Shown: positions 24,883-33,067, numbered from the stretch's first letter. The stretch is DNA of 52,960 nucleotides from Nitrosomonadales bacterium (GCA_016223025.1 JACRPU010000046.1:1-52960), one strand, 5' to 3'. Made by a program: numbers and translations. The notes: generated by a model not told the origin, from the sequence alone.

Positions 24883-26049
24883 TTACTTGCCACCTTTCTT
24901 CTTGCTGCTTTTCTTCTTGCTGCCGGCTTTCTGCCTGGCGCTGCCTTCCTGCTTCACGCCCTCGCCCGGTTTCGCGCTGTCATCCGGCTTTGCGACATCT
25001 TCCGGTTTCGCGCCGCTTTCCGGCTGGGCGCTCTCGCCCGGCTTCGCGCCGTCGCCGCTTCCGAGCGGAACCAGAATTTCAATCCTGGATGCCGCACGCA
25101 GCCGGCTGATGGTTTCCTTCCAGGTCTGCTCCACCCGCTCTCGTTGAAGCAAATCCTGTGCGCGCTGCGCCACTTCGGAAAATTCCATCAATTTGGACGG
25201 CACGCGGTTATCGAGCCGGTATATGGCAACACCCTCCAATATCGTAACCGGTTCGGTAATCTCTCCGGCCTGAAACTTGTCTATCTTGGCTTGCAGGGGT
25301 TCGGACAGCATGCCGCCATGGATATAACCCAGGTTCCCGCCGTTGGCTGCCGACTTGTCGCTCGAATACTGGCGCGCCATCTCGGCAAAATCGGCGCCCT
25401 CCTTGATGCGGAGAAGGATTTTCTGCATCTCTTCGCGCGCGTTGGCCCACACCTCTTTCGGGGAGCTGGGATCCACGCTCAGCACGATAATGGACATGTG
25501 CAGTTTTTCCGGCTCGGTAAAGAGATCGGGCTGCCGGTCATAAAAAGCGCGCGCTTCGGTGTCTGCGGGTGGCGGCACTTCCTTTATCGCTTTCTCGACC
25601 TGCTCGATCAGGCTTTGCCGGGAAATCTGTTCTTGCAGCCTGGGCAGCAGCTTCTCGCGCTGCTGCTCCCATCCCGGCTCGGCGGCGTAGCGCGTCTCGG
25701 CGGCGGCAACCGCTTTCTCGATTTTTGCACTGTCCGGCTGGATGCCGCGCCTGCCGGCTTCTTCGATGAGCAGTTCACGCTCGATCAACGCGTCGGCCAC
25801 TTCCTGGCGCACGGCTTCCGCCTGGCTTTCCGGCGGAGCGCCGTGGTAGAAGCGCTGGCGGATAAGCGCGTTATAGCGCGCGTAGAACTCCTGCAAGGAT
25901 ATGGTCTTGTTGTTGACCCGCGCAAAAACCGGCTCGGATGGCGTCGGCGCGGGCGTTGCGGGCGCCTCCTCTGCCATGGCCGCCTGAGCCATTCCCCAAC
26001 CCAGCAGTGCTGCCGCAATGCAGCAGATCGCGTGTTTCATCAGTTTCAT
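24883..26049 (-). CDS. PpiC/SurA-like peptidyl-prolyl isomerase
   Basis: A periplasmic folding factor, 388 residues from the chosen start. The signal peptide ends AAMAEE. A SurA-type N-terminal helical region (FARVNNKTISLQEFYARYNA, LIERELLIEEAGRRG) precedes a parvulin domain (LHMSIIVLSVD, ADFAEMARQYSSDKSAANGG, NLGYIHGGMLSEPLQ). The tail is a repeat of (A)KPGE/D(S)AQP-type segments ending in a Lys/Ser-rich stretch (KKKSSKKKGGK). Such enzymes commonly accompany porin-cytochrome clusters and help barrels or cytochromes fold. ATG 26049 has GGGGGT upstream. It precedes the barrel gene by 112 bases. Confidence 0.88.
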   Translation of the reverse strand: MKLMKHAICCIAAALLGWGMAQAAMAEEAPATPAPTPSEPVFARVNNKTISLQEFYARYNALIRQRFYHGAPPESQAEAVRQEVADALIERELLIEEAGRRGIQPDSAKIEKAVAAAETRYAAEPGWEQQREKLLPRLQEQISRQSLIEQVEKAIKEVPPPADTEARAFYDRQPDLFTEPEKLHMSIIVLSVDPSSPKEVWANAREEMQKILLRIKEGADFAEMARQYSSDKSAANGGNLGYIHGGMLSEPLQAKIDKFQAGEITEPVTILEGVAIYRLDNRVPSKLMEFSEVAQRAQDLLQRERVEQTWKETISRLRAASRIEILVPLGSGDGAKPGESAQPESGAKPEDVAKPDDSAKPGEGVKQEGSARQKAGSKKKSSKKKGGK

Positions 26050-26142
26050 TTCGCACCCCCGTAAAAAGCGCCATTCTACAACATCCATTGCCGGCAATTC
26101 CAACTGCGGTCATGCCGGGGGAGATTCAAACCGAGGCGGAAT

Positions 26143-26260
26143 AATCTTCGGGGAGCATCTGAATTTGGAAAGCGGGAGCTTGCTCCCGCTTTCCAAAGCG
26201 GCGGCAAGCACCAAAGGTAGGCAAGCCGGATGCGGGGTTGGCACCCGCCGCACTCCGGAA
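26143..26260 (+). repeat. MITE-like element (TTTGGAGTGCGG family), copy B
   Basis: Starts AATCTTCGGGGAGCATCTGA, then an AAGCGGGAGCTTGCTCCCGCTT palindrome-type core (quoted in part) and GCGGCGGCAAGCACCAAAGG, and ends CCGCCGCACTCC. Compared with copy A it lacks about 20 bp in the centre and 20 bp near the right end. It lies between the parvulin gene start and the tetrahaem terminator. Confidence 0.75.
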
Positions 26261-26277
26261 ATCAAAATTGCGGGCGC

Positions 26278-26311
26278 AAAGAAAGCGGGCCAGATTTTTC
26301 ATCTGGCCCGC
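26278..26311 (-). terminator. Intrinsic terminator of the first tetrahaem gene
   Basis: An 11-bp perfect stem GCGGGCCAGAT/ATCTGGCCCGC (26285-26295 and 26301-26311) with a five-base loop is followed on the minus strand by TTTCTTT. It separates the tetrahaem gene from the downstream parvulin-porin-cytochrome series, so that series needs its own promoter or read-through. Confidence 0.85.
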
Positions 26312-26351
26312 AATCTCAGGCTTGCGCCCGATTACAACTCGATCTGCCGGA

Positions 26352-27224
26352 TTACTTGGCGTGGCAGGTCAGGCAAACCGCGCTACCCAGGTTGTTGACG
26401 CGCAGGAAGGTCTTGTTGGTGTCGTTATGCGGGTCGTGGCAGCTTCCGCACTCGACCGTCAAGGTGCTGTTGGTGCTGTACAACCGCATCCTTTCCTTGA
26501 TGACCGTGCTGGTGCCCACCGCATAGGAAGTAAGGTTTGCGCCCTGGACTACCGGGTTGAAGTCCTGATCGAGGCAATTGGCCTTGCCGAGGCCGGTCTG
26601 GTTGCCGCCGCAGTACGGGATGCCGACCGGGTGATCGTTGCTCAGGTCGGTGCCGAGCTCCATATATGCGGGGGCATTCAGCGCGCCGCTGAGGGTTTTG
26701 GTGCCTTCCGCCGGATTGGTGCCCTCGTACCAGGTGCCGGCCAGTCTGGCGCCGGTGGCGTTATAGCCCGCGCCGCCTGCGGTGGTGGGCTGGTTGATCA
26801 TGTTATCCATGGCCTGGGTGCCGTCGTGACAGGACAGACATACCAGCGACATGTTGTTGTTGGCCAGGCTGGCGGCGCCCTGCATGGTGCCCGAGCTGTA
26901 CACGGTGTAGGCGGAACCGGGCAGAGCCTTGTTCCACAGCGGCGCGTTGGGGGCGGTGTTGGCTGCGTGCGGGGTGTGGCAGAACACGCAGATTTCGTCG
27001 GTGCCGCTGGTGTAGGTGTTGCCTACACTGGCCTGCCCGGCAGGGTTGGGGGTGGTAAGGCCATTGGCGTCCCGGTTGGACGTGCCCAGGTTGTGGCGGG
27101 TGCCGGCGATGCCGGTGGCGGCATTAACCTGCGTGACCGCAGCGATCAGGCCCAGAGCCAGGGCAGATACTGCCAGCGCGCCGGTCAGTTGTTTGCCGGT
27201 CAGGTGTTTGGTAGCTATCAGCAT
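26352..27224 (-). CDS. Tetrahaem c-type cytochrome, paralogue 1
   Basis: A 290-residue exported protein with CVFCH, CLSCH, CGSCH and CLTCH. The signal peptide ends near QVNAATG. Landmarks are GIAGTRHNLG, CVFCHTPHAANTAPNAPLWNK, DLSNDHPVGIPYCGG and CGSCHDPHNDTNKTFLRVNN. It is highly similar along its whole length to the next gene (27554) and to the N-terminal third of the undecahaem protein. It ends immediately after the last haem (CLTCHAK). ATG 27224 is preceded by GGAG at normal spacing; the ATG at 27236 overlaps that site. Its own terminator follows, so it is probably a single-gene unit with high expression potential. Confidence 0.9.
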   Translation of the reverse strand: MLIATKHLTGKQLTGALAVSALALGLIAAVTQVNAATGIAGTRHNLGTSNRDANGLTTPNPAGQASVGNTYTSGTDEICVFCHTPHAANTAPNAPLWNKALPGSAYTVYSSGTMQGAASLANNNMSLVCLSCHDGTQAMDNMINQPTTAGGAGYNATGARLAGTWYEGTNPAEGTKTLSGALNAPAYMELGTDLSNDHPVGIPYCGGNQTGLGKANCLDQDFNPVVQGANLTSYAVGTSTVIKERMRLYSTNSTLTVECGSCHDPHNDTNKTFLRVNNLGSAVCLTCHAK

Positions 27225-27481
27225 GAAAATCTCCAATCATAATATTTAAATTAAGGTTGGGTTTTTTCACGAACATCCCCTCGGTGCTGCAATATAATTT
27301 TTATCGGGCGGCGGCTGTCATCCATAAAGGCCTGAAAGTACAAAACCGCGTACTGCACCAGCATGTTCCGCAAATTCCGCTCCAGGAAGCCGGGTTTCGG
27401 AATCACGTTTTTGCAGTATCTGCCAGATAGCAAATAAATGCAAATGTTATGTAATGCCCCGGACAGGATGGTGGCACAAAT

Positions 27482-27512
27482 AAAAAGCGGGCCAGATTTT
27501 CATCTGGCCCGC
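27482..27512 (-). terminator. Intrinsic terminator of the second tetrahaem gene
   Basis: The same 11-bp stem as at 26285 (GCGGGCCAGAT/ATCTGGCCCGC) with loop TTTC, followed on the minus strand by TTTTT. The whole 3' untranslated region was copied with the gene. The rest of the 329-bp interval 27225-27553 is the leader of paralogue 1; it is AT-richer and shares a block (GTTCCG..CCAGGAAG) with the leader of paralogue 2 but shows no clear promoter. Confidence 0.88.
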
Positions 27513-27553
27513 AGTCTCAGGCTTGCGCCCGAATTACAACTCAACCCGCCGGA

Positions 27554-28417
27554 TTACTTGGCGTGGCAGGTCAAGCAAACCGCGCTGCCGCTGTTGCTGA
27601 TGCGCAGGAAGGTCTTTTGCTCGCTGTTATGCGGGTCGTGGCAGCTTCCGCACTCGACCGACAGGCCGCCAGCGGTGTTATACAGACGCATCCTGTTCTT
27701 CACAACAGCGTCGGAGCCAACGGTGAAGGAAGTGCTGTTTGCGCCCTGGGTAACCGCGTTGAAGTCCCCGTCAGCACAACCGGAATTGCCGAGGCCGGTC
27801 TGGCCGCCGCCGCAGTAGGGGATACCAACCGGGTGGTCGTTGCTCAGGTCGGTGCCGAGTTCCATGTAGATCTTGGCATTCAGCGCGCCGTTAGCAGTAT
27901 TGCCGCTGGCTTCCGCATCTTCGGTGCCCGCATACCAGGTGCCGGCCAGCCTGGAGCCGGTGGCGTTATAGCCCGCGCTGCTGGGGGTGCCAGTGGACGG
28001 CTTGTTGATCATGTTGTCCATGGCTTGGGTACCGTCATGGCAGGACAGGCAGGCCAGCGACATGTTGTTGTTGCTCAGGCTGGCGGTGCCTTGCATGGTG
28101 CCCGAGCTGTACACGGTGTAGGTGGAGCCTGGCAGAGCCTTGTTCCACAGCGGGGCGTTGGCGGCGGTGTTGGATGCGTGAGGGGTGTGGCAGAACACGC
28201 AGATTTCATCGGTGCCGGTGGTGTAGATGTCGCCGGGTCTTGCCAGGCCGCTGGCGGTGGGAGTGGTTGCACCGCCGGCAGTACGGTTGGAAGAACCCAG
28301 GTTGTGGCGGGTGCTGGCGATGCCGCTAGTGGCCGGAGCGGCGAATGCCGACGTAGTCATGGCGACCAGGCCAAGAGCCAGAGCCGATACTGTCAGAGCT
28401 TTAGTAGTCTTTTGCAT
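27554..28417 (-). CDS. Tetrahaem c-type cytochrome, paralogue 2
   Basis: A 287-residue exported protein with CVFCH, CLSCH, CGSCH and CLTCH and a signal peptide ending TSAFAAPA. It shares long identical stretches with paralogue 1 (EICVFCHTPHA, APLWNKALPGS, YTVYSSGTMQG, YMELGTDLSNDHPVGIPYCG). Codon sequence, 3' UTR and terminator are also alike, so the pair arose by a recent tandem duplication. AGGAG lies at ideal distance from the ATG. The haem-spacing pattern fits a paired-CXXCH (c3/NapC-unrelated) periplasmic carrier. Function is inferred from the neighbouring conduit genes. Confidence 0.92.
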   Translation of the reverse strand: MQKTTKALTVSALALGLVAMTTSAFAAPATSGIASTRHNLGSSNRTAGGATTPTASGLARPGDIYTTGTDEICVFCHTPHASNTAANAPLWNKALPGSTYTVYSSGTMQGTASLSNNNMSLACLSCHDGTQAMDNMINKPSTGTPSSAGYNATGSRLAGTWYAGTEDAEASGNTANGALNAKIYMELGTDLSNDHPVGIPYCGGGQTGLGNSGCADGDFNAVTQGANSTSFTVGSDAVVKNRMRLYNTAGGLSVECGSCHDPHNSEQKTFLRISNSGSAVCLTCHAK

Positions 28418-28619
28418 GAAAATCTCCTCGAAAAAATGTTAATTATGGTTACAGTGGCGACCGCCATCCGAAAATACTAGAACTGCGTACCGCACCCTGT
28501 ACTAAGCAGGTTCCGTGCCAGGAAGTGCGGTGGCGGGAATTTTGTGTTTGCCAGGATACTGGCATGAGATGCAGGCCGGCGCTATTGCGCCCAGGTTCGG
28601 CCAGGCAGGGGGTAATACA

Positions 28620-28803
28620 TGAGCAGATTCCGTAGGTGCGAATTATTCGCACGAACACTAGGTTTATGTGCGAACACCCACAGGGTGCAATAACCAATGA
28701 CTTGCTGGCGTTGTTTGCCAGCTTAGTCAGTTGGCTATGCAAAGCTAACCTCTGCGAGGTAAATTCGCACCTACGCTTGGCTCCGGCTCGTCCGGCTTGG
28801 GGA
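28620..28803. repeat. GTAGGTGCGAATT inverted-repeat element, copy 1
   Basis: Inverted ends GTAGGTGCGAATTATTCGCA (from 28632) and AAATTCGCACCTAC (to 28774) bound about 143 bp. Flanking strings GAGCAGATTCC on the left and TCCGGCTCGTCCGGCTTGGG on the right also recur around the copy at 51032-51128. A right-flank scrap (CTCCGGCTTGTCCGGCTTGG) is found near 24856. The interior has a TTGCTGGCG..TTTGCCAGC hairpin. Confidence 0.75.
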
Positions 28804-28830
28804 TACCCGGCGCCAGCAACCCTGAATCCG

Positions 28831-28906
28831 CTTCCCGCTTCCCGCTTCCCGCTTCCCGCTTCCCGCTTCCCGCTTCCCGATTCCCGATTCCCGCTTCCCG
28901 ATTCCC
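28831..28906 (+). repeat. Tandem CTTCCCG heptamer array
   Basis: Seven perfect CTTCCCG units, then two ATTCCCG units, one CTTCCCG and a partial ATTCCC. It is a polymerase-slippage type array located downstream of the propeller 3 gene. The unit length equals that of the array before nrdR, but the sequence differs. Confidence 0.9.
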
Positions 28907-28915
28907 ATTCTCGGA

Positions 28916-28949
28916 AACCCCTCATTCCCAGGAACGGGAATAAGGGGTT
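28916..28949 (-). terminator. Hairpin at the end of propeller gene 3
   Basis: AACCCCT..ATTCCC pairs with GGGAAT..AGGGGTT (13 pairs with one mismatch). It abuts the stop codon. No T-run follows on the minus strand, so it may stabilise the transcript and not terminate it. Confidence 0.45.
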
Positions 28950-30079
28950 CACTTCTTTTGCGGCTCCTTCTTTACCAGGAAGCCTTCGTTCTCGCCCAGT
29001 TTGGCGGGACGGAAAATATCCACTTTCTTGAACATCTGATCCACCACGTAGATGCGGCCATCCTCGTCCACCGTGATGCCCGATGGCAGGTTGAAGCGCC
29101 CCGGCCCCGGCTCTTCGGAACGCTCGCCGATGAACATCAGCAACTGGCCCTCGGGGTTGAAAATCTGGAAATTGCCGTAGGCCGCGTCAATAACATACAC
29201 GTTGCCATCGTTATCGGTGGCCGCCTCCTTGGGGCGGGCGAAATTGCCGATCTGCTTGCCGACCTCGCCAAAGCTCTTCAGGAATTTGCCGTCCAGACCG
29301 AAAACCTGGATGCGGAAATTGCCCCCATCCACCACAAACAGCTTGTCCTTGCCGATGGCGACGGCCCTCGGCAGGTTGAATTCGCCCGGCCCGCTGCCGC
29401 GCGCGCCAAAATTGAACAGGTTCTCGCCCGTCTTGCCGTTGAATACGAGCACGCGGTGAAACTCGCCCTTGGATTGCGCGCCACCGATATCCACGACATA
29501 GACCCGCTCGCCTTTCTTGTCCACGGAGACGCTGGTCAGACGGGAAAACAGATCCGCCCCGCCAAACTTGCGCAGGAAGTTGCCGTCGCGGTCGTAAACC
29601 ATGATGAGCTTCTGCGTGGCATCGGCGACAAACAGGGTGCCGGCTTCATCCACCGAGATGCCGATCGGCTTGACCAGGCGCTCCTTGTCGGAAAGCTTTT
29701 CGCTGTCGCCGATCGTGAAATGGCGACCTTCCGCCACATCATATACTTTGACCACGCGGGAAAACGTATCGGATACAAAAATGCGCCCGCGGTGGACGGC
29801 AACCGCGTAAGGCTTGCGCATGCCAAAACTGACGGCGCCCTCTCCCGTCAGCAGTTGCTTCAGCTTGCTGTCTTCCTGCACGGTCTCCACGTCCGCGCTG
29901 CCCCGGATGGTCCGCTCGAAATAAAAGCGCGGCTCGTCGGGCGGGCCGGGATATACCAGCTTGCGCGTCGGCCCGGTCTCTTCGTCTCCCACTTGCGCGC
30001 ACGCCGCCAGCCCCAGCAGCACGAACCCCAGCAACCAGGCCAATGGATTGCGCCACGAAAAGCGAGTGTTATATGTCAT
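28949..30079 (-). CDS. NHL-type beta-propeller lipoprotein 3
   Basis: A 376-residue lipoprotein with lipobox LGLAAC (Cys at about residue 27). The mature part has six NHL blades, among them PYAVAVHRGRIFVSDTFSRV, PIGISVDEAGTLFVADATQK, PRAVAIGKDKLFVVDGGNFR, PKEAATDNDGNVYVIDAAYG and PSGITVDEDGRIYVVDQMFK. The early region (YPGPPDEPRFYFERTIRG) is often seen in NHL lipoproteins of cytochrome clusters. No haem motif. It resembles propeller 1 in layout but not in detail. It lies between the monohaem gene and the tetrahaem pair and is probably a membrane-tethered scaffold. Confidence 0.9.
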   Translation of the reverse strand: MTYNTRFSWRNPLAWLLGFVLLGLAACAQVGDEETGPTRKLVYPGPPDEPRFYFERTIRGSADVETVQEDSKLKQLLTGEGAVSFGMRKPYAVAVHRGRIFVSDTFSRVVKVYDVAEGRHFTIGDSEKLSDKERLVKPIGISVDEAGTLFVADATQKLIMVYDRDGNFLRKFGGADLFSRLTSVSVDKKGERVYVVDIGGAQSKGEFHRVLVFNGKTGENLFNFGARGSGPGEFNLPRAVAIGKDKLFVVDGGNFRIQVFGLDGKFLKSFGEVGKQIGNFARPKEAATDNDGNVYVIDAAYGNFQIFNPEGQLLMFIGERSEEPGPGRFNLPSGITVDEDGRIYVVDQMFKKVDIFRPAKLGENEGFLVKKEPQKK

Positions 30080-30239
30080 GTCTGCACACCTCTAACAATT
30101 AAAGTTATCCGAACCGCTTCGCCACCGATAATCGGTCGCTCAAATCTGCCACGGCGATTATATCGCATTGCGGTTTTTTGCATAGCCGACCGCTTGCGCT
30201 CTTGCGCTGGCGCTCCTGCGATTCAATCTGATGGGGAAC

Positions 30240-30338
30240 AATCTTCGGGGAGCCTCTGAAATTCTGGAGTGCGGGAGCTGGCTCCCGCTTTGTAACACCC
30301 ACGGGATGCAAGAGCGGCGGCCTGCCGCCGCATTCCAA
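30240..30338 (+). repeat. MITE-like element (TTTGGAGTGCGG family), copy C
   Basis: Opens AATCTTCGGGGAGCCTCTGA, then CTGGAGTGCGGGAGC..GCTCCCGC, CACCCACGGGATGCAAGAGC and GGCGGCCTGCCGCCGCATTC ending CCAA. It keeps the central block that copy B lost and lacks the right-hand block that copies A and B have. It fills most of the gap between propeller 3 and the monohaem gene. Confidence 0.75.
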
Positions 30339-30375
30339 GGGAGGCGGGGGAGGGGAAGCGCGGGGATATTGCCCG

Positions 30376-30726
30376 CTATTCCGGGCGGCGGTCGCCGCTG
30401 GCCAGGGGCTGGCTTCGGATAATCCTGGAGAGCATATAATCGAGCGCGGCCCCGGCCTGGGCATCCGACAGGGAGGCGTCCCCTCCTTTCGGCGGCATCG
30501 CCCCTTTGCCCTTGAGCACCGCGCGCAGCATCTCGGGCTTGCCGCCGGACAGCCTCCCGGCCCAGTCAGATTGCACCCCGAGCCTCGGCGTCCCCGGGGC
30601 GACCGCAACGCCGACCGCATGGCAGACCGCGCAGGCTTGCCGGTAAACATCGCCGCCTTCGTCCGCGAGCGCGGCAACGGGCAGCCCGATCGCACAACAT
30701 AATATCATTAGCTTCAGCGAATTCAT
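30376..30726 (-). CDS. Monohaem cytochrome c5-like protein
   Basis: A 116-residue exported class I cytochrome. The signal peptide ends AALADEG. The haem site is CAVCH at about residue 32 and the distal Met is in GAMPPKGGDASLSD. The spacing and the PPKGG motif are typical of the cytochrome c5 family, and the domain resembles the N-terminus of the tetrahaem fusion at 20672. It is the promoter-proximal gene on the minus strand, divergent from the trihaem operon at 30912. It probably shuttles electrons in the periplasm. Confidence 0.88.
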   Translation of the reverse strand: MNSLKLMILCCAIGLPVAALADEGGDVYRQACAVCHAVGVAVAPGTPRLGVQSDWAGRLSGGKPEMLRAVLKGKGAMPPKGGDASLSDAQAGAALDYMLSRIIRSQPLASGDRRPE

Positions 30727-30911
30727 TCCATCCCTTACACAATTTGCCGGTGCATCGCAGCACCATTGCTATGGCGATGTGCGCCAACCTGGGATAAAAT
30801 GCAAGCCGTGTGCCAACATGGCGTCTTCCGCGTAATAACACCAGAATCGGCTTGAATGTTGCTTGGGCAATTCTTCCCACAATGTTGCGACAAACGAAGG
30901 AAAATCGGCAA
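30727..30911. promoter_or_regulatory. Divergent control region between two cytochrome operons
   Basis: These 185 bases separate the minus-strand monohaem gene from the plus-strand trihaem operon and so must hold both promoters. A dyad-like block TGCGCCAACCTGGG..GTGTGCCAACATGGCG is visible. No consensus sigma-70 pair or Fnr box could be assigned with confidence. Confidence 0.4.
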
Positions 30912-32054
30912 ATGAAAACACCTTGTGCGGTACGTGCGGCGGGCTCCAGGCAAACCGGCATTTTGCGAACCGTGGGTTCATTGATTCTCGGCGCCTGCCT
31001 GGTCTGGGCCGGCAGCGCTTCGATCGCCTGGGCCAACCCCGGCTACCTCGGGCAGAGAAAAACCGGGGTCGGCCCCGAAGCGCTTTACAAGAGACATTGT
31101 TCCGTCTGCCACGGCGACCGCGGCAGCGGCAACAGCAAAGCCGCCAAGGGCCTGGTTTCGCCGCCGCGCGATTTCAGTTCCGCCACCAACCTGACGCGCA
31201 AGAAAATGATTTTTGCCATCGAGAACGGCAAGGCCACCACCGCCATGATGGGATGGAAATCGCGGTTCACGCAGGAGGAAATCGAGGGCATCGCGGACTA
31301 CATCCGCGGCAGATTCATGCTGGTGGCGCTCGATCCGCGCATCGCCCAGGGGCGCGGCGTATACGGGCACTTCTGCCAGGTATGCCACGGGGATCGCGGC
31401 CAGGGGGTCAAATCCAATGAAATGTCCGGTGTGCCGCGCGACCTGACCTCGGCGCAGGCCCAGGCGGGGCTGACCCGCGAGCGCATGGTCAAGTCCGTCA
31501 CGAAAGGCCGGCATGGCACGGTGGCGACCGGTTTCGGCGACCGGCTGACCGCCGAGCACATCGGGGCATCGGTGGATTACATCCGCAGGGTGCTGATTCC
31601 CGACCTCTCGAAATCCGACCCTCCCTATGTCATTCCGGACGCGGCAGAAAGCGCGCCTGTTGCGGCCAGCGCACCGCTGCCGGGAAGTCCGCCGCAGCAG
31701 CCCGCAAAGAAAGACGACATGTACCTGCCGTTACCAGACGGGCTGAAAGGCGACGCGAAGCTCGGCGAGAAGTTTTTCATGGCGAACTGCGCCACCTGCC
31801 ACGGCAAAAAAGGGGACGCGCAAGGGCCGCGCGCTTACTTCATCAACCCCAAGGTGCGCAGCTTCCTGGACGACTATTCGCGCTCCACGCTGGATCGCCC
31901 GACCATTTTCAATTCGGTTTCCAAGGGGCGTCCGGGAACGGAAATGCCATCGTGGAACAAGGTGCTCACCGACCAGGAAATCGCCAACGTGACGGAGTTT
32001 GTCTTCCAGTCCTTCATTCAGCCGAATATCGGGAAGAAAGCCGCCGCCAAGTGA
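30912..32054 (+). CDS. Trihaem cytochrome with three class-I-type domains (1)
   Basis: A 380-residue exported protein. The signal peptide ends SASIAWANPG (about residue 40). Three c-type domains follow: LYKRHCSVCHGDRGSGNSKA, VYGHFCQVCHGDRGQGVK and FFMANCATCHGKKGDAQGPR. Distal Met candidates are in TTAMMGW and GTEMPSWNKVL. Each domain is like those in cbb3-oxidase subunit III or alcohol dehydrogenase cytochrome subunits. ATG 30912 has GAAGGAAAA upstream. The stop overlaps the GTG start of the next gene (GTGA). With that protein it could accept electrons from the conduit cytochromes and pass them to an inner membrane complex; this is inference. Confidence 0.88.
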   Translation: MKTPCAVRAAGSRQTGILRTVGSLILGACLVWAGSASIAWANPGYLGQRKTGVGPEALYKRHCSVCHGDRGSGNSKAAKGLVSPPRDFSSATNLTRKKMIFAIENGKATTAMMGWKSRFTQEEIEGIADYIRGRFMLVALDPRIAQGRGVYGHFCQVCHGDRGQGVKSNEMSGVPRDLTSAQAQAGLTRERMVKSVTKGRHGTVATGFGDRLTAEHIGASVDYIRRVLIPDLSKSDPPYVIPDAAESAPVAASAPLPGSPPQQPAKKDDMYLPLPDGLKGDAKLGEKFFMANCATCHGKKGDAQGPRAYFINPKVRSFLDDYSRSTLDRPTIFNSVSKGRPGTEMPSWNKVLTDQEIANVTEFVFQSFIQPNIGKKAAAK

Positions 32055-33067
32055 AATGGAGATTGATGGCGACCGCTCTGCTGGCCGCCGTTTCCGTTGC
32101 CGCATATGGTGGCCTGCCCGGCCTGGCTCAGGCCGCCGCCAGCGCGGTTCCGCAGACGATTACCCCGGCGCAGCTCGAAGCGGGAAGGAAGATCTATAAC
32201 TTCCGCTGCTATTTCTGCCACGGCTATTCCGGCAACGCGCAGACCGTGGCGGCCAGCTTCCTCAAGCCGCCCCCGGCTGATTTCACCGCCCCCCAGTCCG
32301 CCCGGTTTACGCCGGAACACATCGTTTCCGTATTGCGGAACGGCAAGCCCGGCACGGCGATGCCTTCGTTCCGCAACGTGATCAGCGATACGGAAATGGA
32401 GCTGGCGGCCGCATTCGTGGCGGATGAATTCGTGTTGCGCAAAGCTCCCAACACGCACTACCACACGGCGGAAAACGGCTGGCCGGATCACCGGCGCTAC
32501 CGCGCGGCTTTCCCGTTCGCCACCGGGGAAATTCCCATGAGCCGCCCGTGGGAGGAGCTGAGCGAAGAGCAGGCGCGCGGCAAGCGCCTGTTCCTGAACG
32601 GTTGCGTGACCTGCCACGACCGGGGCGGATCGCGCGAGGGCGGGCGCGCCATCTGGGAAGCGCGCCCCCTGTCCTATCCGCGCAATAATTTTTCCTTTAC
32701 CCCGCTCCCGAAGCTCGATGCGATAGCCGGCGCCAGCCCGTATGCGCTGCACGACATGCCGCTGAAAATCAAGGACATGACCCCGCTCGACCGCCGCGGA
32801 CAAAAACTGTGGCAAGACAACTGCGCCTTCTGCCATGCGACGGACGGCACGGGCAAGAACTGGATCGGCAGCTTCCTCGAACCGCATGCGCGCAACCTGC
32901 GCGATCCGGACTTCATGGGCAGCATGACGCGCGCGCGCCTGAAAGAGGCGATCCGCGAAGGGCTGCCCGGCACCTCGATGCCGGCATGGAAATCCGTCCT
33001 CGCCGACAAGGAAATCGCCGCGCTCGTCGCTTACATAGCCAAGGCTTTCCATCCGTTACCGGAATGA
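32051..33067 (+). CDS. Trihaem cytochrome with three class-I-type domains (2)
   Basis: A 338-residue exported protein with CYFCH, CVTCH and CAFCH. The first and third domains are typical (IYNFRCYFCHGYSGNAQTVA with Met in GTAMPSFRNV; LWQDNCAFCHATDGTGKNWI with Met in GTSMPAWKSVL). The second (FLNGCVTCHDRGGSREGG) lacks an obvious Met loop and may use another ligand. I chose the GTG at 32051 because it gives a basic signal-peptide start (VKWRLMATALLAAV) and overlaps the previous stop; an ATG at 32066 with GGAG upstream is a fair alternative. It is a likely partner or paralogue of the preceding protein. Confidence 0.87.
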   Translation: MKWRLMATALLAAVSVAAYGGLPGLAQAAASAVPQTITPAQLEAGRKIYNFRCYFCHGYSGNAQTVAASFLKPPPADFTAPQSARFTPEHIVSVLRNGKPGTAMPSFRNVISDTEMELAAAFVADEFVLRKAPNTHYHTAENGWPDHRRYRAAFPFATGEIPMSRPWEELSEEQARGKRLFLNGCVTCHDRGGSREGGRAIWEARPLSYPRNNFSFTPLPKLDAIAGASPYALHDMPLKIKDMTPLDRRGQKLWQDNCAFCHATDGTGKNWIGSFLEPHARNLRDPDFMGSMTRARLKEAIREGLPGTSMPAWKSVLADKEIAALVAYIAKAFHPLPE

